In this document: piece after piece, positions 7,178 through 16,622 of the stretch
Numbering within the stretch: position 1 is the stretch's first letter
Layout of the letters: each line of letters begins with the position of its first letter
From: Alistipes sp.
GTDB lineage: Bacteria > Bacteroidota > Bacteroidia > Bacteroidales > Rikenellaceae
Direction of reading: 5' to 3'
Length of the DNA: 64,000 bases
Assembly (NCBI GenBank): GCA_017937125.1
Contig: JAGBEH010000001.1
Span: forward strand, 682,001-746,000
Notes under the pieces: generated by a model
The model's database searches: none
What the model saw: the letters and a program-made list of their open reading frames with translations, nothing else
What the model was told of the DNA's origin: nothing
Made by a program: the position numbers and the translations under genes

Positions 7178-9388
7178 TTAACTCAATATTCGTTTAACCG
7201 TTTCTATACCTTTTACCTTTCTTATTTTGTCGAGTATGGTATTCAGACTTTCGGCATCTTTTACGTATATGCTCAGTGTCCCTTCGAATATCCCGTCGTG
7301 GCTCTGTATCGATACGGCTCGTATGTTGATGCTGTAATCTCCCGAAATCACTTTCGTAAGGTCGAGCAGGATGCCCATTCGGTCTATGCCACGCAATTCT
7401 ACGGTCGAGAGATAGGACATTGATTTGTGCTGCGACCATTGTATCTCCTCTTTGATGATGTTGTTGCCGAATTGCGAGGCCAGCCTGTTCAGCTCTTCGC
7501 AATTAGCCTTATGGACGATGATTTTGCCCGTCGTCTGGTCTCTGAACCCTATTACGGGGTCTCCGGGGATCGGGTTGCAACACTCCGCCCTTACGAATTG
7601 TTCGGCAGCCTTTGCGGGCTTTTCGGATGGCTCTTTTTCCGCCGCCGCTTCGTCGTCGTCATTGTCGTTGTTGTTGATGAACAGCGTCCAGAATTTGAGA
7701 ATCTTGCTTTTGGAACTCGATTTCAATACCTTTTCCAGGTCGTCGAGGTTGATTATGCCCGCCCCGAGCTTGCTGTAAAATTCATCCTTGTTCGAACAGT
7801 CGTATGCTGGTATTACCTTGCGCAATACGCGCCCGCTCGATTTGATATTGAATTTGTTGATCTGCTCCTCGAATATTTTTATGCCGCGCTCGATATTGTT
7901 CTGCTGTTCGCGCTTTAGGAAGCTCGTTATCGACTGTTTGGCCTTGGTCGTCGTGACGATATTGATCCATTCGGGTTTCGGCTTTGCATTGTCGGCCGTG
8001 ATGATCTCTATTTGGTCGCCGTTGTTTATCTGCTTGGTTATGGGCTCGATTTTATGGTTTATCTTCGCGCCGATAGCCTTGTTGCCTATCTTCGAGTGTA
8101 TGTCGTATGCGAAATCCAGAGCCGTTGCCCCGTATGGCATCGTTCGTTGCTCTCCCTTGGGTGTAAATACCGTTATTTCAGATGTATATAACGATAACTT
8201 GAAGTTATCGAGGAACTCGACGGCGTTTTCGTTCGGCCCGTTCAGGGCGTCGCGTACTTTTTTCAGCCACTTGTCGAATTCGTCTTCGTCCTGGGAAATG
8301 GTGGCTTTTTTGTATTTCCAGTGCGCGGCAAATCCCTTTTCCGCTATTTCGTCCATACGCTCCGAGCGTATCTGAACCTCCACCCAAATGCCGTCGGGTC
8401 CCATTACCGTGAGGTGCAGGGCTTCGTATCCGTTGGCCTTGGGCATACTTATCCAGTCGCGAAGGCGCCCGGGTTTGGGGGCGTAAATGTCGGTTATCGA
8501 CGAGTATATCTGCCAGCACTGCGTCTTTTCGGACGGAAATTCTTCGGCGTGGAATACGATGCGGATCGCAAACAGGTCATATACCTCCTCGAACGGGATC
8601 TGCTTGCGCTGCATCTTCGACCATATGGAGTATATGCTCTTTACCCTGCCCGAAATCTCGTATTTAATATTGTTGCGGTTCAGGGCATTGATTATCGGCG
8701 TATTGAACCGCTCGATATATTTCTGGCGCTCCGATTCGGTCTCTTCCACTTTTCTGGAAATCTCTTCGTAGTCTTTCGGGAACCGATATTTCAGACACAG
8801 GTCTTCCAACTCGTTCTTTATGGCGAACAGCCCCAGTCTGTGTGCCAACGGCGCGAAAAGGTGGAATGTCTCGCCCGTGATTTTAATCTGTTTGTCGAGC
8901 GGCATATAGCCGAGTGTGCGCATATTGTGCAGCCTGTCGGCTATCTTTATCAATATGACGCGGACATCATCCGAGAGCGTCAGCAGCACCTTTCTGAAAT
9001 ACTCGGCCTGCTCCGAAGTGTCGGCGTTGAATACGCCCGACATCTTCGTCAGCCCGTCCACCATCGAGGCTATTTTCGGGCCGAAAATCCTCTCCATATC
9101 TTCGACCGTGTATTCCGTGTCCTCCACCACGTCGTGGAGCAGCGACGAGACTACGGATTTGACGCCCAGCCCTATTTCATCGACGACTATCTGCGCTACA
9201 GCTATGGGATGCAGCAGGTACGGCTCGCCTGAACGGCGCCGTACCCCCTGGTGCGCCTCTTTCGCGAGGAAAAAGGCGCGTTTTATGAGATTTCGGTCCT
9301 CTTCGTTTTTGCAGATCTTATCGCAGGATCGAAGAAGTATCTCCCATTTCTCGTTGATTATTCTCTCATCCTCTTCGCTGTAACCCAT
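7178..9388 (-). CDS. rsh: RelA/SpoT-type (p)ppGpp synthetase/hydrolase
   Basis: 736 aa, the length of a long bifunctional Rsh enzyme that makes and degrades the alarmone (p)ppGpp. Domains in order: HD hydrolase (about 50-200, with HDVVEDT and the distal DRLHNMRTL), synthetase (about 240-360, GRVKSIYSIWSKM and YEALHLTV), TGS (about 405-465, containing TPKGE), a helical linker, a zinc-finger-like CCNPIPGD segment near residue 598, and a C-terminal ACT domain (about 660-735). The HD residues are intact, so hydrolysis is expected as well as synthesis. It lies 11 bp after recA and is probably cotranscribed with it. Confidence 0.95.
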   Translation of the reverse strand: MGYSEEDERIINEKWEILLRSCDKICKNEEDRNLIKRAFFLAKEAHQGVRRRSGEPYLLHPIAVAQIVVDEIGLGVKSVVSSLLHDVVEDTEYTVEDMERIFGPKIASMVDGLTKMSGVFNADTSEQAEYFRKVLLTLSDDVRVILIKIADRLHNMRTLGYMPLDKQIKITGETFHLFAPLAHRLGLFAIKNELEDLCLKYRFPKDYEEISRKVEETESERQKYIERFNTPIINALNRNNIKYEISGRVKSIYSIWSKMQRKQIPFEEVYDLFAIRIVFHAEEFPSEKTQCWQIYSSITDIYAPKPGRLRDWISMPKANGYEALHLTVMGPDGIWVEVQIRSERMDEIAEKGFAAHWKYKKATISQDEDEFDKWLKKVRDALNGPNENAVEFLDNFKLSLYTSEITVFTPKGEQRTMPYGATALDFAYDIHSKIGNKAIGAKINHKIEPITKQINNGDQIEIITADNAKPKPEWINIVTTTKAKQSITSFLKREQQNNIERGIKIFEEQINKFNIKSSGRVLRKVIPAYDCSNKDEFYSKLGAGIINLDDLEKVLKSSSKSKILKFWTLFINNNDNDDDEAAAEKEPSEKPAKAAEQFVRAECCNPIPGDPVIGFRDQTTGKIIVHKANCEELNRLASQFGNNIIKEEIQWSQHKSMSYLSTVELRGIDRMGILLDLTKVISGDYSINIRAVSIQSHDGIFEGTLSIYVKDAESLNTILDKIRKVKGIETVKRILS

Positions 9389-9399
9389 AATCGTACCGA

Positions 9400-10413
9400 T
9401 TATAACTTTTGCGTCTTCATCGCTTCGCGTACCTTGGCCTCTATTTCATCGCGAAGCTGTTCGTCGTTCTGAAGCAGCTCCTTCACCGAGTCGCGTCCCT
9501 GACCTATCTTGCGCTCGCCGTACGAGAACCACGAGCCTGCCTTTTTGATTACTCCATAATCTACGCCAAGGTCGATGATTTCGCCCAACTTGGATATGCC
9601 CTCTCCGAACATAATGTCGAATTCGGCCTTTTTGAACGGGGGCGCGACCTTGTTCTTGACGATCTTTACCCTCGTGCGTGTGCCCAACTGCTCTTCGCCG
9701 TCCTTGATTACCGATACGCGACGGATATCCATACGTACGCTGGCGTAGAATTTCAATGCGTTTCCGCCCGTCGTGGTCTCGGGGTTGCCGTACACCACGC
9801 CTATCTTGTCACGCAGCTGGTTGATGAATATACATACGGTTTTGGTTTTAGCGATACTTGAGGTGAGCTTGCGCAACGCTTGGGACATCAGGCGTGCCTG
9901 CAATCCCATTTTCGAGTCGCCCATCTCGCCTTCGATTTCCGCTTTCGGTGTCAGTGCGGCTACGGAGTCGATGACGATGATGTCTATCGCGCTGGAACGT
10001 ATGAGCGAGTCTGCGATTTCGAGAGCCTGCTCGCCGTTGTCGGGCTGCGAAATCAGCAGGTTGTCCACGTCTACGCCTAATTTCTGCGCATACGAACTGT
10101 CGAAAGCGTGCTCGGCATCGATGAAAGCCGCGATACCGCCCGCTTTCTGCGCCTCGGCTATTGCGTGTATCGCCAGCGTGGTTTTGCCCGACGATTCGGG
10201 ACCGTATATTTCGATTACGCGGCCTTTGGGGTATCCTCCCACGCCGAGTGCGGCGTCGAGCGTTATGGAGCCTGTTGGGATGACCGGAACATCGGATACG
10301 GTCTCGCTGCTCATACGCATAATCGAACCCTTGCCGAAATCTTTTTCTATTTTTTCCATTACTGCGTTAAGCACTTTCAGCTTATCCGCATTTACCTGAA
10401 CTTTTTCTGCCAT
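9400..10413 (-). CDS. recA: RecA recombinase
   Basis: 337 aa, full length. Forms ATP-dependent filaments on single-stranded DNA for homologous recombination and SOS induction. Walker A reads GPESSGKTT near residue 70; other landmarks are the [14 protein letters not shown] block, the [14 protein letters not shown] Walker B block and the [21 protein letters not shown]2-loop region. The gene follows bcp by 16 bp and precedes rsh by 11 bp on the minus strand. The very acidic C-terminal tail of E. coli RecA is replaced by a short basic end (TQKL). Confidence 0.98.
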   Translation of the reverse strand: MAEKVQVNADKLKVLNAVMEKIEKDFGKGSIMRMSSETVSDVPVIPTGSITLDAALGVGGYPKGRVIEIYGPESSGKTTLAIHAIAEAQKAGGIAAFIDAEHAFDSSYAQKLGVDVDNLLISQPDNGEQALEIADSLIRSSAIDIIVIDSVAALTPKAEIEGEMGDSKMGLQARLMSQALRKLTSSIAKTKTVCIFINQLRDKIGVVYGNPETTTGGNALKFYASVRMDIRRVSVIKDGEEQLGTRTRVKIVKNKVAPPFKKAEFDIMFGEGISKLGEIIDLGVDYGVIKKAGSWFSYGERKIGQGRDSVKELLQNDEQLRDEIEAKVREAMKTQKL

Positions 10414-10429
10414 ATCGGTATCTTGGTTA

Positions 10430-10891
10430 TTATTTATATGCTTCTATTATCTGTTCGTAGTGGTTCGCCGTATCGACTTTCTCGAAAACTTTCTCGATTC
10501 TGCAATCGGCATCTATTATGAACGTCGTCCGCACTACTCCCATATACTTGCGTCCGTACATCGATTTTTCGGCCCATACGCCGAATGCCTCGCAGACACT
10601 GTGGTCTGTGTCGGCCAACAGCGTGAAATTCAAATCGTGCCTGGAGCAGAAATTTTGGTGCGACTTCTCGCTGTCGGGACTTACGCCGACGATTTGGAAT
10701 CCCATTTCTACCAACTTGGCTTTCCCGTCGCGCAGGCTTTTGGCCTCGAGCGTACAGCCCGACGTATTGTCTTTCGGGTAAAAATAGAGTATCGTGCGTT
10801 TGCCGATAAGGTCGTCCGACGAGAACATCGCTCCGTCTTGGGTCGTTGATTTGAATTCGGGTACCCGATCCCCTGCCGTAAGTTTTGCCAT
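10430..10891 (-). CDS. bcp: Thioredoxin-dependent thiol peroxidase (Bcp/PrxQ)
   Basis: Reduces peroxides in the cytoplasm. The peroxidatic cysteine lies in NTSGCTLEA near residue 45. In E. coli Bcp a second cysteine follows five residues later; here that position is Lys. Another Cys occurs in [10 protein letters not shown], the place where PrxQ enzymes of the alternative type carry the resolving cysteine, so a two-cysteine mechanism is still likely. The start at 10891 ([13 protein letters not shown]) aligns with the family; an in-frame ATG at 10918 would add nine unrelated residues. A -7-like TAACTTTG lies on the minus strand at 10920-10927, so this gene probably leads the recA-rsh transcript. 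Confidence 0.9.
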   Translation of the reverse strand: MAKLTAGDRVPEFKSTTQDGAMFSSDDLIGKRTILYFYPKDNTSGCTLEAKSLRDGKAKLVEMGFQIVGVSPDSEKSHQNFCSRHDLNFTLLADTDHSVCEAFGVWAEKSMYGRKYMGVVRTTFIIDADCRIEKVFEKVDTANHYEQIIEAYK

Positions 10892-10980
10892 ATAGTTTCG
10901 AATAGGTAGATTAAACACTCAAAGTTACTGAATTTTTCCTGAAAAATATAAATGTACGGCCGTTTTTTATCTTGCGTACT

Positions 10981-11190
10981 TTAATCCCACATCATCACCG
11001 TCTCGATTTGTTTATCGAACTCCTCTTGCGAGGTGTTGATGCGCCCCATACACGCCGGACATCTTATCGGTGCTTCGGTTTCGACGTGGCCGCATCCTAT
11101 GCACATTATCGTCGTGCCGTAATCGTTTCCGTTGTAATGGTCGAATTGCGTTCCGCAATACCGACATCTGATTTTGTAAGCTGTTCCCAT
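10981..11190 (-). CDS. Small zinc-ribbon protein
   Basis: 69 aa with three CxxC pairs (CRYC, CIGC, CPAC) and a short helical tail. The pairs probably bind one or two zinc ions. No catalytic motif is visible, and such proteins may bind nucleic acid or a protein partner. The in-frame ATG at 11214 would extend it by eight residues, but a promoter-like TTCCTTTG at about 11215-11222 (minus) would start transcription inside that extension, favouring 11190. A perfect 19-bp inverted repeat (11229-11247) lies just upstream, and the preceding gene on this strand is a WYL regulator. Confidence 0.7.
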   Translation of the reverse strand: MGTAYKIRCRYCGTQFDHYNGNDYGTTIMCIGCGHVETEAPIRCPACMGRINTSQEEFDKQIETVMMWD

Positions 11191-11228
11191 AGTTTTTGAT
11201 TTTTCATACTGCAAAGGAACGGCTCCCG

Positions 11229-11247
11229 AGTGTCAATTTATGACACT
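11229..11247. promoter_or_regulatory. Inverted repeat upstream of zinc-ribbon gene
   Basis: AGTGTCA-ATTTA-TGACACT, 7-bp perfect arms with a 5-nt centre. It covers the region where the -33 element of the zinc-ribbon gene would lie on the minus strand (TTGACAC). The size and symmetry suit a dimeric regulator. The WYL protein encoded at 11366 is the nearest candidate. Confidence 0.5.
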
Positions 11248-11307
11248 AATTGCAAAAACTGAGATTTTTTTGCGAATATTGTAAAAATATGCCGCGGGAG
11301 AACGGTA

Positions 11308-11342
11308 AATGCCGAAGGTCGATATCGGCGGCTTTCGGCATT
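11308..11342 (-). terminator. Hairpin after the WYL regulator gene
   Basis: 9-bp perfect arms AATGCCGAA/TTCGGCATT (11308-11316 and 11334-11342) directly downstream of the regulator gene on the minus strand. The sequence beyond it is not T-rich, so termination is only possible. Confidence 0.35.
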
Positions 11343-11365
11343 ATACGATGATTTCGGCTCCGTGT

Positions 11366-12277
11366 TTATCGGGCTTTTAAGGTTTCGCCGTACTCGGCTA
11401 TGTAGTCGGATATGTATGTTCTCAATTCGTCGGACTCTATGATGCGAATATCGTCGAGCAGGCCGACGGTAAAGCGTCCGACGCCTTCGAAGCTTGCGAC
11501 TTCCGTGTCGAGGATCCAGCGGTTGCGGCCGATCGGGCGTATGTCCCGTTCCGCAAGCGGGTATTCTTCGAGCAGGAGGTTGCAGGACATAAGTCCGAGC
11601 TCCAATTTTATGCGTTTAGGCTCGCGGCCGTTCATCCTGAATATGTCGATAAAACCTTTTTTGTGAAGGTGTTCGCAGCCCCATTGTTCGGGCAGTATCT
11701 CTACCGCCCCGATGCGCGATGTCTTGAACAGCTTGCAGGTCCCGTCTTCGATGTCGTAACACCACACCTGAACGTAATTCGTCGTAAAGGCGAACGGCTC
11801 GACCCAGCGGTCCCTGACCGCCCCTCCGTGCCCCGACTGGTATTTGCACAGCACCGTACGGCGTTTGTCTTCGATAGCTTCCAACAGCGAACGGACGTTC
11901 GCGGAGTTCTTTCCCCTGACGACCGTGTCGGCCAGCAGTTTGTTGTCGTAAACCGAGTATAATTTGCGTTTCAGGTTCTGTTTCAGCAGATTCGTGTCGT
12001 CGATGCTCTCTATCGCGCTTTTGAGTATCGATGCCTCCTCTTCGGTGAAATGGACGAGCTGCGATATGTCTTTGAAATGCGGCGACTCCTTGTCCAGCCG
12101 AATGCAGTCGCCGCTTTTTTTAATGAGGAAGCCTGCCTCGCGAAAGGTGTCTATGTATCTGTACACGGTTCGTCGCGACATAGACAGCCGTTCCGCAATG
12201 TCGTCTACCGTGTATGACACGTTTGCGGTCAGCATCTTCATCAGACGCAAAAGCCGTTCTATTTTGGGCTGGTCCAT
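11366..12277 (-). CDS. WYL-domain transcriptional regulator
   Basis: 303 aa. Residues 1-60 are a DeoR/HTH_11-type winged helix (VDDIAERLSMSRRTVYRYID). A middle helical linker is followed by a WYL sensor domain (about 135-205), in which the usual W-Y-L positions are partly changed but the block AFTTNYVQVWCYDIEDG aligns, and a C-terminal WCX-like extension. WYL proteins respond to nucleic-acid or nucleotide ligands and control stress, DNA-damage or defence genes. Downstream on the same strand lies a small zinc-ribbon gene with a palindromic operator candidate at 11229. It starts 109 bp after the dnaA stop. Confidence 0.88.
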   Translation of the reverse strand: MDQPKIERLLRLMKMLTANVSYTVDDIAERLSMSRRTVYRYIDTFREAGFLIKKSGDCIRLDKESPHFKDISQLVHFTEEEASILKSAIESIDDTNLLKQNLKRKLYSVYDNKLLADTVVRGKNSANVRSLLEAIEDKRRTVLCKYQSGHGGAVRDRWVEPFAFTTNYVQVWCYDIEDGTCKLFKTSRIGAVEILPEQWGCEHLHKKGFIDIFRMNGREPKRIKLELGLMSCNLLLEEYPLAERDIRPIGRNRWILDTEVASFEGVGRFTVGLLDDIRIIESDELRTYISDYIAEYGETLKAR

Positions 12278-12386
12278 AAGTCTGTAAAGGTGGTGTCTCT
12301 GCGTATCGGAACTTTCCCGATTCCCTTGCCGATTCGTATGTCTTGCCGCTGTCGTCCGCCTTGCGGTAAAGCAAAACGGTCCCGAC

Positions 12387-13796
12387 TTATGCCAAGACCG
12401 ATTTCTCTATCTCTTCTACTTGCTGCCTGAATGCCTTGTCGGTTTCGATAAGGTTCGAAACCGCTTTGCAGGAGTGCAATACCGTCGCGTGGTTGCGGCC
12501 TCCGATTGCGGCGCCGATAGTCGTCAGCGGCGCTTTCGTATGCTGCTTGGCCAGATACATCGCAATCTGCCGCGCCTGGGCTATGTCGCGTTTGCGCTCG
12601 GGAGAGTTGAACCGTTCGCGGTCGAGATTCAGATGGCTGCATACGACGTCGATGATGTGGTCGATGGTTATCTCCTTTTGGGTCAGCTGCACATAGACCT
12701 TAAGGATGTCTTTGGCCAGCGAAGTGGTTATCTTGCGCCCGAGGAACGAAGTGTTCGCCACGAGCGACGAAAGAGCACCTTCTATCTCGCGGACATTCGC
12801 CGAGATGTTGTCTGCCAAATAGTTTATCACATCGTCCGATATCTGAGCGCCGATGCGCTGCGCTTTGGCGCGTATGATCTTTATCTTGGTCTCGTAGTCG
12901 GGCGTATTGATCTGCGCCGACAGTCCCCACTTGAATCTCGTCAGCAGGCGCTGTTCTATGTCTTTGAGTTCCACGGGCGGCTTGTCCGAGGTCAGGACGA
13001 GCTGCTTGCCCGACATTTGCAGGTGGCTGAAGATGTTGAAGAACGCGTTCTGCGTGCCGGGCTTTCCCGACAATTCCTGTATGTCGTCGATTATCAGCAC
13101 GTCTATCATTTGGTAGAAGTGGATGAAATCGGTTATGGTCCCGTTCTTTATGGCCGTCTGGTACTGTGCCTGGAATTTGTTCATCGACACGTACAGAACC
13201 TGCAAATCGGGATGACGCTGCTTGATTTCATGGCCTATGGCCTGCACCACGTGCGTCTTTCCCAACCCCGAATCGCCGTAGATGTATAACGGGTTGAACG
13301 GAGTGCTGTTGCCGGGGCTGACCGCCACCGACATTCCCGCCGAACGTGCCAGACGATTACATTCGCCCTCGATGAATGTGCCGAAAGTGTAGTTCGGATT
13401 CAACTGCGGGTCGATAATCATCTTTTTTATGCCGGGAATTACGAACGGATTCGGTATATTTGCGGTGTCCGTTTGCGGATTGAAGCGCGGTATGGCCGTC
13501 GAATCCGCCTCCGATGAGAGCGGAATCTGGGTGTTCGATCTCGGAACGGCGTATCTCAGTCGTGTCTGCTGGCCGTATATCTGTGTGATTATCGGCTTGA
13601 GAAACGGGATGTAGTTCTTTTCGATCTGGCGGACGTAGCTTTCATTGGGCACGCACAATCGCAATGTAGTACCGTCGAATTCGAGCGGAACTATCGGGAG
13701 GAACCATTTGGTAAACTCCTCTTGCGACGTTTGTTCTTTGATGCGGGCGAGACAATTCTGCCACACATCGTTGTGTGCCGTGTTTGATGCTAACAT
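12387..13796 (-). CDS. dnaA: Chromosomal replication initiator DnaA
   Basis: 469 aa, full length. Binds DnaA boxes at the origin and opens DNA. N-terminal DnaB-interacting domain (WQNCLARIKEQTSQEEFTKWF), a variable linker (about 85-130), AAA+ domain with Walker A GDSGLGKT (174-181) and Walker B DVLIIDDIQ, and a C-terminal DNA-binding domain with the signature around KAPLTTIGAAIGGRNHATVLHS. The gene is transcribed alone on the minus strand, away from the phosphohexomutase gene. No dnaN or good DnaA box is adjacent, so it does not mark oriC by its own neighbourhood, which is usual for Bacteroidetes. Confidence 0.98.
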   Translation of the reverse strand: MLASNTAHNDVWQNCLARIKEQTSQEEFTKWFLPIVPLEFDGTTLRLCVPNESYVRQIEKNYIPFLKPIITQIYGQQTRLRYAVPRSNTQIPLSSEADSTAIPRFNPQTDTANIPNPFVIPGIKKMIIDPQLNPNYTFGTFIEGECNRLARSAGMSVAVSPGNSTPFNPLYIYGDSGLGKTHVVQAIGHEIKQRHPDLQVLYVSMNKFQAQYQTAIKNGTITDFIHFYQMIDVLIIDDIQELSGKPGTQNAFFNIFSHLQMSGKQLVLTSDKPPVELKDIEQRLLTRFKWGLSAQINTPDYETKIKIIRAKAQRIGAQISDDVINYLADNISANVREIEGALSSLVANTSFLGRKITTSLAKDILKVYVQLTQKEITIDHIIDVVCSHLNLDRERFNSPERKRDIAQARQIAMYLAKQHTKAPLTTIGAAIGGRNHATVLHSCKAVSNLIETDKAFRQQVEEIEKSVLA

Positions 13797-14005
13797 CTTT
13801 CCTGTTAAAATTAAATCTGGTGTCGAATCCGCTACCGGTACGGTTAGGTTCCGCTTGAACGGAGATGGCCTGATGGTTGCTTCTTATTGACACCACAAAG
13901 TTGTAAATAAAATAATAAAAAAAAGTATCCGTTTTAGTTGTTTATTTACTTTTTTTATGTATGGAAAAAAGGGTGTTCGGAAGTGCTTATTTTTAACTGT
14001 CTGAT

Positions 14006-14037
14006 ATTGAATAATTGAAAAATTATGACTATTTTTG
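14006..14037 (+). promoter_or_regulatory. Promoter of the phosphohexomutase gene
   Basis: TTG at 14007-14009, a 20-nt spacer and TATTTTTG at 14030-14037. It lies in the 296-bp AT-rich region between the divergent dnaA and phosphohexomutase genes; the leader would be about 50 nt. Confidence 0.6.
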
Positions 14038-14092
14038 CATATAAATTTTTTATAAACAGATAGTATAGACTATAAATAAAACTTATGTATTT

Positions 14093-15844
14093 ATGACTAA
14101 CGAATTGGAACGACAAGTGCTGGCCAAGGCCGAAAAATGGCTTGGCGCGGAGTACGACGAAGCTACGAAACAACAGGTTAAACACCTGATTGAGAGCGAT
14201 AAGAACGAGCTTATCGAAAGTTTTTACAAAGACCTCGAATTCGGCACGGGCGGCTTGCGTGGCATTATGGGAGCCGGTACGAACCGTATGAATATCTATA
14301 CGGTCGGTTTCGCTACGCAGGGTTTGGCCAATTACCTGAAGAAGAATTTCCCGAACGAAGAGATACGTGTCGCCATTTCGCACGACTCGCGCAATAATTC
14401 GCGTATGTTCGCCGAGCGCGTTGCCGACATCTTCGCTTCGAACGGCTTCAAGGTATTCCTGTTCGACGCTCTGCGTCCGACGCCCGAGTTGAGTTTCGCC
14501 ATTCGCGAACTGAAATGCCAGTCGGGCGTTATGGTGACCGCTTCGCACAATCCGAAGGAGTACAACGGCTACAAGGCTTATTGGAGCGACGGTTCGCAGG
14601 TGACCGCCCCGCACGATACCAATATCATAAAGGAGGTCGAGAAGATCACCGAGGTGTCGCAGGTGCTGACGGGCAAGAACGGCGAGAACATCACCGTTCT
14701 CGGCGAGGAGTTCGACGAAATCTATCTCGCGGCTATCAAGAAATTGTCGTTGTCGCCCGAGAGCGTGAAGAACTGCCACGATATGAAGATCGTTTATACG
14801 CCGCTGCACGGTGCGGGTGTGCGTCTCACGCCTGCTTCGCTGCGCAATTTCGGTTTTACGAACATCATTCTCGTGAAGGAGCAGTGCGTGCTCGACGGGA
14901 ATTTCCCCACTGTGGAGTCCCCGAACCCCGAAGAGCGCAAGACGATGTCGATGGCTATAGAGCTCGCCCGCAAGGAGGGCGCCGATCTCGCTATGGCTAC
15001 CGACCCCGACTCCGACCGTATCGGTCTGGCGCTGCGTAACGGCAAGGGCGAGTACGTATTGCTCAACGGCAACCAGACGCTCGTGCTGCTTATGTGCTAC
15101 CAGCTGACGCGCTGGGCGGAGCTCGGACTTATCAAGGACGGCGATTATGTCGTGAAGACGATAGTTACGTCGATGATGCCCGATGCCGTTGCCGAGCATT
15201 ACGGCGTCAAGTGCTATAACTGCCTTACAGGTTTCAAGTATATCGCCAAGATCATCCGCGAACACGAGCAGAGCGGTGCGAAATATATCGGCGGCGGCGA
15301 GGAGTCGTTCGGTTATCTCGCAGGCGACTATGTTCGCGACAAGGACGGCGTTTCGGCCTGCTCGTTGGCTGCGGAGGCTGCTGCGTGGTGCCGCGATACG
15401 AAGGGTATGACGCTTTACGAATGGTTGCAGGATCTGTATGTTAAGTTCGGCTTCTACCGCGAAGGTCTCGTAAATGTAGTCCGCAAGGGCAAGGACGGCG
15501 CGGAACTTATCCAGAATATGATGGTCGAGTATCGTGCGAATCCTCCCAAGAGCATTCTCGGGTCGCCCGTAGTGAAGATTTACGATTATAAGACTTTGGA
15601 GGTTCTCGATGTCGAAAGCGGTGCGAAATCCGCTATCGAGGGGGTTACCGACCATAGCAATGTACTTCAGTGGGTTACGGCCGACGGCACGAAGGTGTCG
15701 GTTCGTCCTTCGGGAACGGAGCCTAAAATCAAGTTCTATTTCGGCGTGAAGGCTACCCTGCCCTCCGTCGCCGAATTCGAAAAGGTGCAGGCCGAACTCG
15801 ATGCCAAGATAGAGAATATCAAAAAGGAGCTGAAGCTCGAATAA
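14093..15844 (+). CDS. Phosphoglucomutase/phosphomannomutase
   Basis: 583 aa alpha-D-phosphohexomutase that interconverts hexose 1- and 6-phosphates for sugar nucleotide or glycogen metabolism. The active-site serine loop reads TASHNPKEYNGYK (Ser151). The metal-binding loop DPDSDRIG lies near residue 307, the sugar-binding loop GGGEESFGY near 402, and the phosphate-binding loop RPSGTEPKIKFY near the C-terminus. This is the long form common in Bacteroidetes and Firmicutes (PgcA-like). Glucose- versus mannose-phosphate specificity cannot be settled from sequence. It has its own promoter and a strong terminator, and is one of the better-codon-biased genes here, suggesting high expression. Confidence 0.93.
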   Translation: MTNELERQVLAKAEKWLGAEYDEATKQQVKHLIESDKNELIESFYKDLEFGTGGLRGIMGAGTNRMNIYTVGFATQGLANYLKKNFPNEEIRVAISHDSRNNSRMFAERVADIFASNGFKVFLFDALRPTPELSFAIRELKCQSGVMVTASHNPKEYNGYKAYWSDGSQVTAPHDTNIIKEVEKITEVSQVLTGKNGENITVLGEEFDEIYLAAIKKLSLSPESVKNCHDMKIVYTPLHGAGVRLTPASLRNFGFTNIILVKEQCVLDGNFPTVESPNPEERKTMSMAIELARKEGADLAMATDPDSDRIGLALRNGKGEYVLLNGNQTLVLLMCYQLTRWAELGLIKDGDYVVKTIVTSMMPDAVAEHYGVKCYNCLTGFKYIAKIIREHEQSGAKYIGGGEESFGYLAGDYVRDKDGVSACSLAAEAAAWCRDTKGMTLYEWLQDLYVKFGFYREGLVNVVRKGKDGAELIQNMMVEYRANPPKSILGSPVVKIYDYKTLEVLDVESGAKSAIEGVTDHSNVLQWVTADGTKVSVRPSGTEPKIKFYFGVKATLPSVAEFEKVQAELDAKIENIKKELKLE

Positions 15845-15865
15845 TAGAGCTATGTAGATATGATG

Positions 15866-15900
15866 AACCCACCAGACCGCAACGGTCTGGTGGGTTTGTT
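15866..15900 (+). terminator. Strong terminator after phosphohexomutase
   Basis: Perfect 14-bp stem (15866-15879 and 15882-15895) with a very short loop, followed by TTGTTTTG. It separates the gene from the convergent O-methyltransferase gene. Confidence 0.85.
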
Positions 15901-15973
15901 TTGTCGATATCGGGCGGAATGATAATTTGCAGAAGGCCGTTGAAAAGGGAGTCGTGCCGACTTGCTCCGATAT

Positions 15974-16621
15974 TTATTTCACCCTTATGATATTCAGGCC
16001 GTCGCGGATGGGCAGGATGACATTTTCGACCCTTGCGTCCTCGCGCACCGTACGGTTGAACTCCAAAAGAGCCTGCGTATGACGGTCGTTGTGCGCCACG
16101 GGCTGCACGACCTTGCCGTACCACAGAATATTGTCGGCTATCATCACCGAACCGCTGCGAAGCAACGGTTTTCCGCCGTTGTCGCCCATAAGCATACGGT
16201 AGTAGTCGGGATATTCGCGTTTGTCGCCGTCGATGAACACGAGGTCGAATATCTCCCCGAGCAACGGTGCGATGTCGAGTGCCGAACCTATGTGCAGTCG
16301 GATTTTGCGGCCGTGGGAGCTGCGGTCGAAGAACGATTGCGCGAGCGGTTCGAGCTCGTCCTCGACCTCGCAAGTGTGCAATATGCCGTCGTCTTCGAGC
16401 CCTGCTGCCATACATAGAGCCGAATAGCCAGTAAATGTCCCGATTTCGAGAATGCGTTTCGGCCGCAACATACGGACGAGCAGTTCGAGCAGCTTGCCCT
16501 GAATATGCCCCGAAATCATTCGCGGCTGGACGACGCGCAGATTGGTTTCGCGGTCGAGTTCATACAGCAGTTTATCTTCGGGCGATGACAAATCGCGGAT
16601 ATATTGTTCGAGCGGTTCCAT
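15974..16621 (-). CDS. Class I SAM-dependent O-methyltransferase
   Basis: 215 aa, the length of the catechol/caffeoyl-CoA O-methyltransferase family (Methyltransf_3). The SAM-binding motif I reads ILEIGTFTGYSALCMA near residue 56; later landmarks are HIGSALDIAPLL and DLVFIDGDKREYPDYY, where the Asp residues hold the divalent metal, and ADNILWYGKV. The natural substrate of bacterial members is mostly unknown. It is the last gene of the dapB-lepB-yigZ-uvrA-M16-OMT run, starting 1 bp after the M16 peptidase stop. Confidence 0.9.
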   Translation of the reverse strand: MEPLEQYIRDLSSPEDKLLYELDRETNLRVVQPRMISGHIQGKLLELLVRMLRPKRILEIGTFTGYSALCMAAGLEDDGILHTCEVEDELEPLAQSFFDRSSHGRKIRLHIGSALDIAPLLGEIFDLVFIDGDKREYPDYYRMLMGDNGGKPLLRSGSVMIADNILWYGKVVQPVAHNDRHTQALLEFNRTVREDARVENVILPIRDGLNIIRVK

Positions 16622-16622
16622 T

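Noticed and set aside
10430-10891. Bcp lacking a resolving cysteine
   Set aside because: A Cys in the [10 protein letters not shown] segment matches the alternative resolving position of PrxQ proteins.
13797-14092. Search for oriC next to dnaA
   Set aside because: The 296-bp AT-rich gap has no close DnaA-box match; it is explained by two divergent promoters.
13955-15655. 566-residue open frame on the minus strand opposite the phosphohexomutase gene
   Set aside because: It is antisense to a full-length well-conserved enzyme; long shadows arise from its codon bias, and the frame has no recognisable family.
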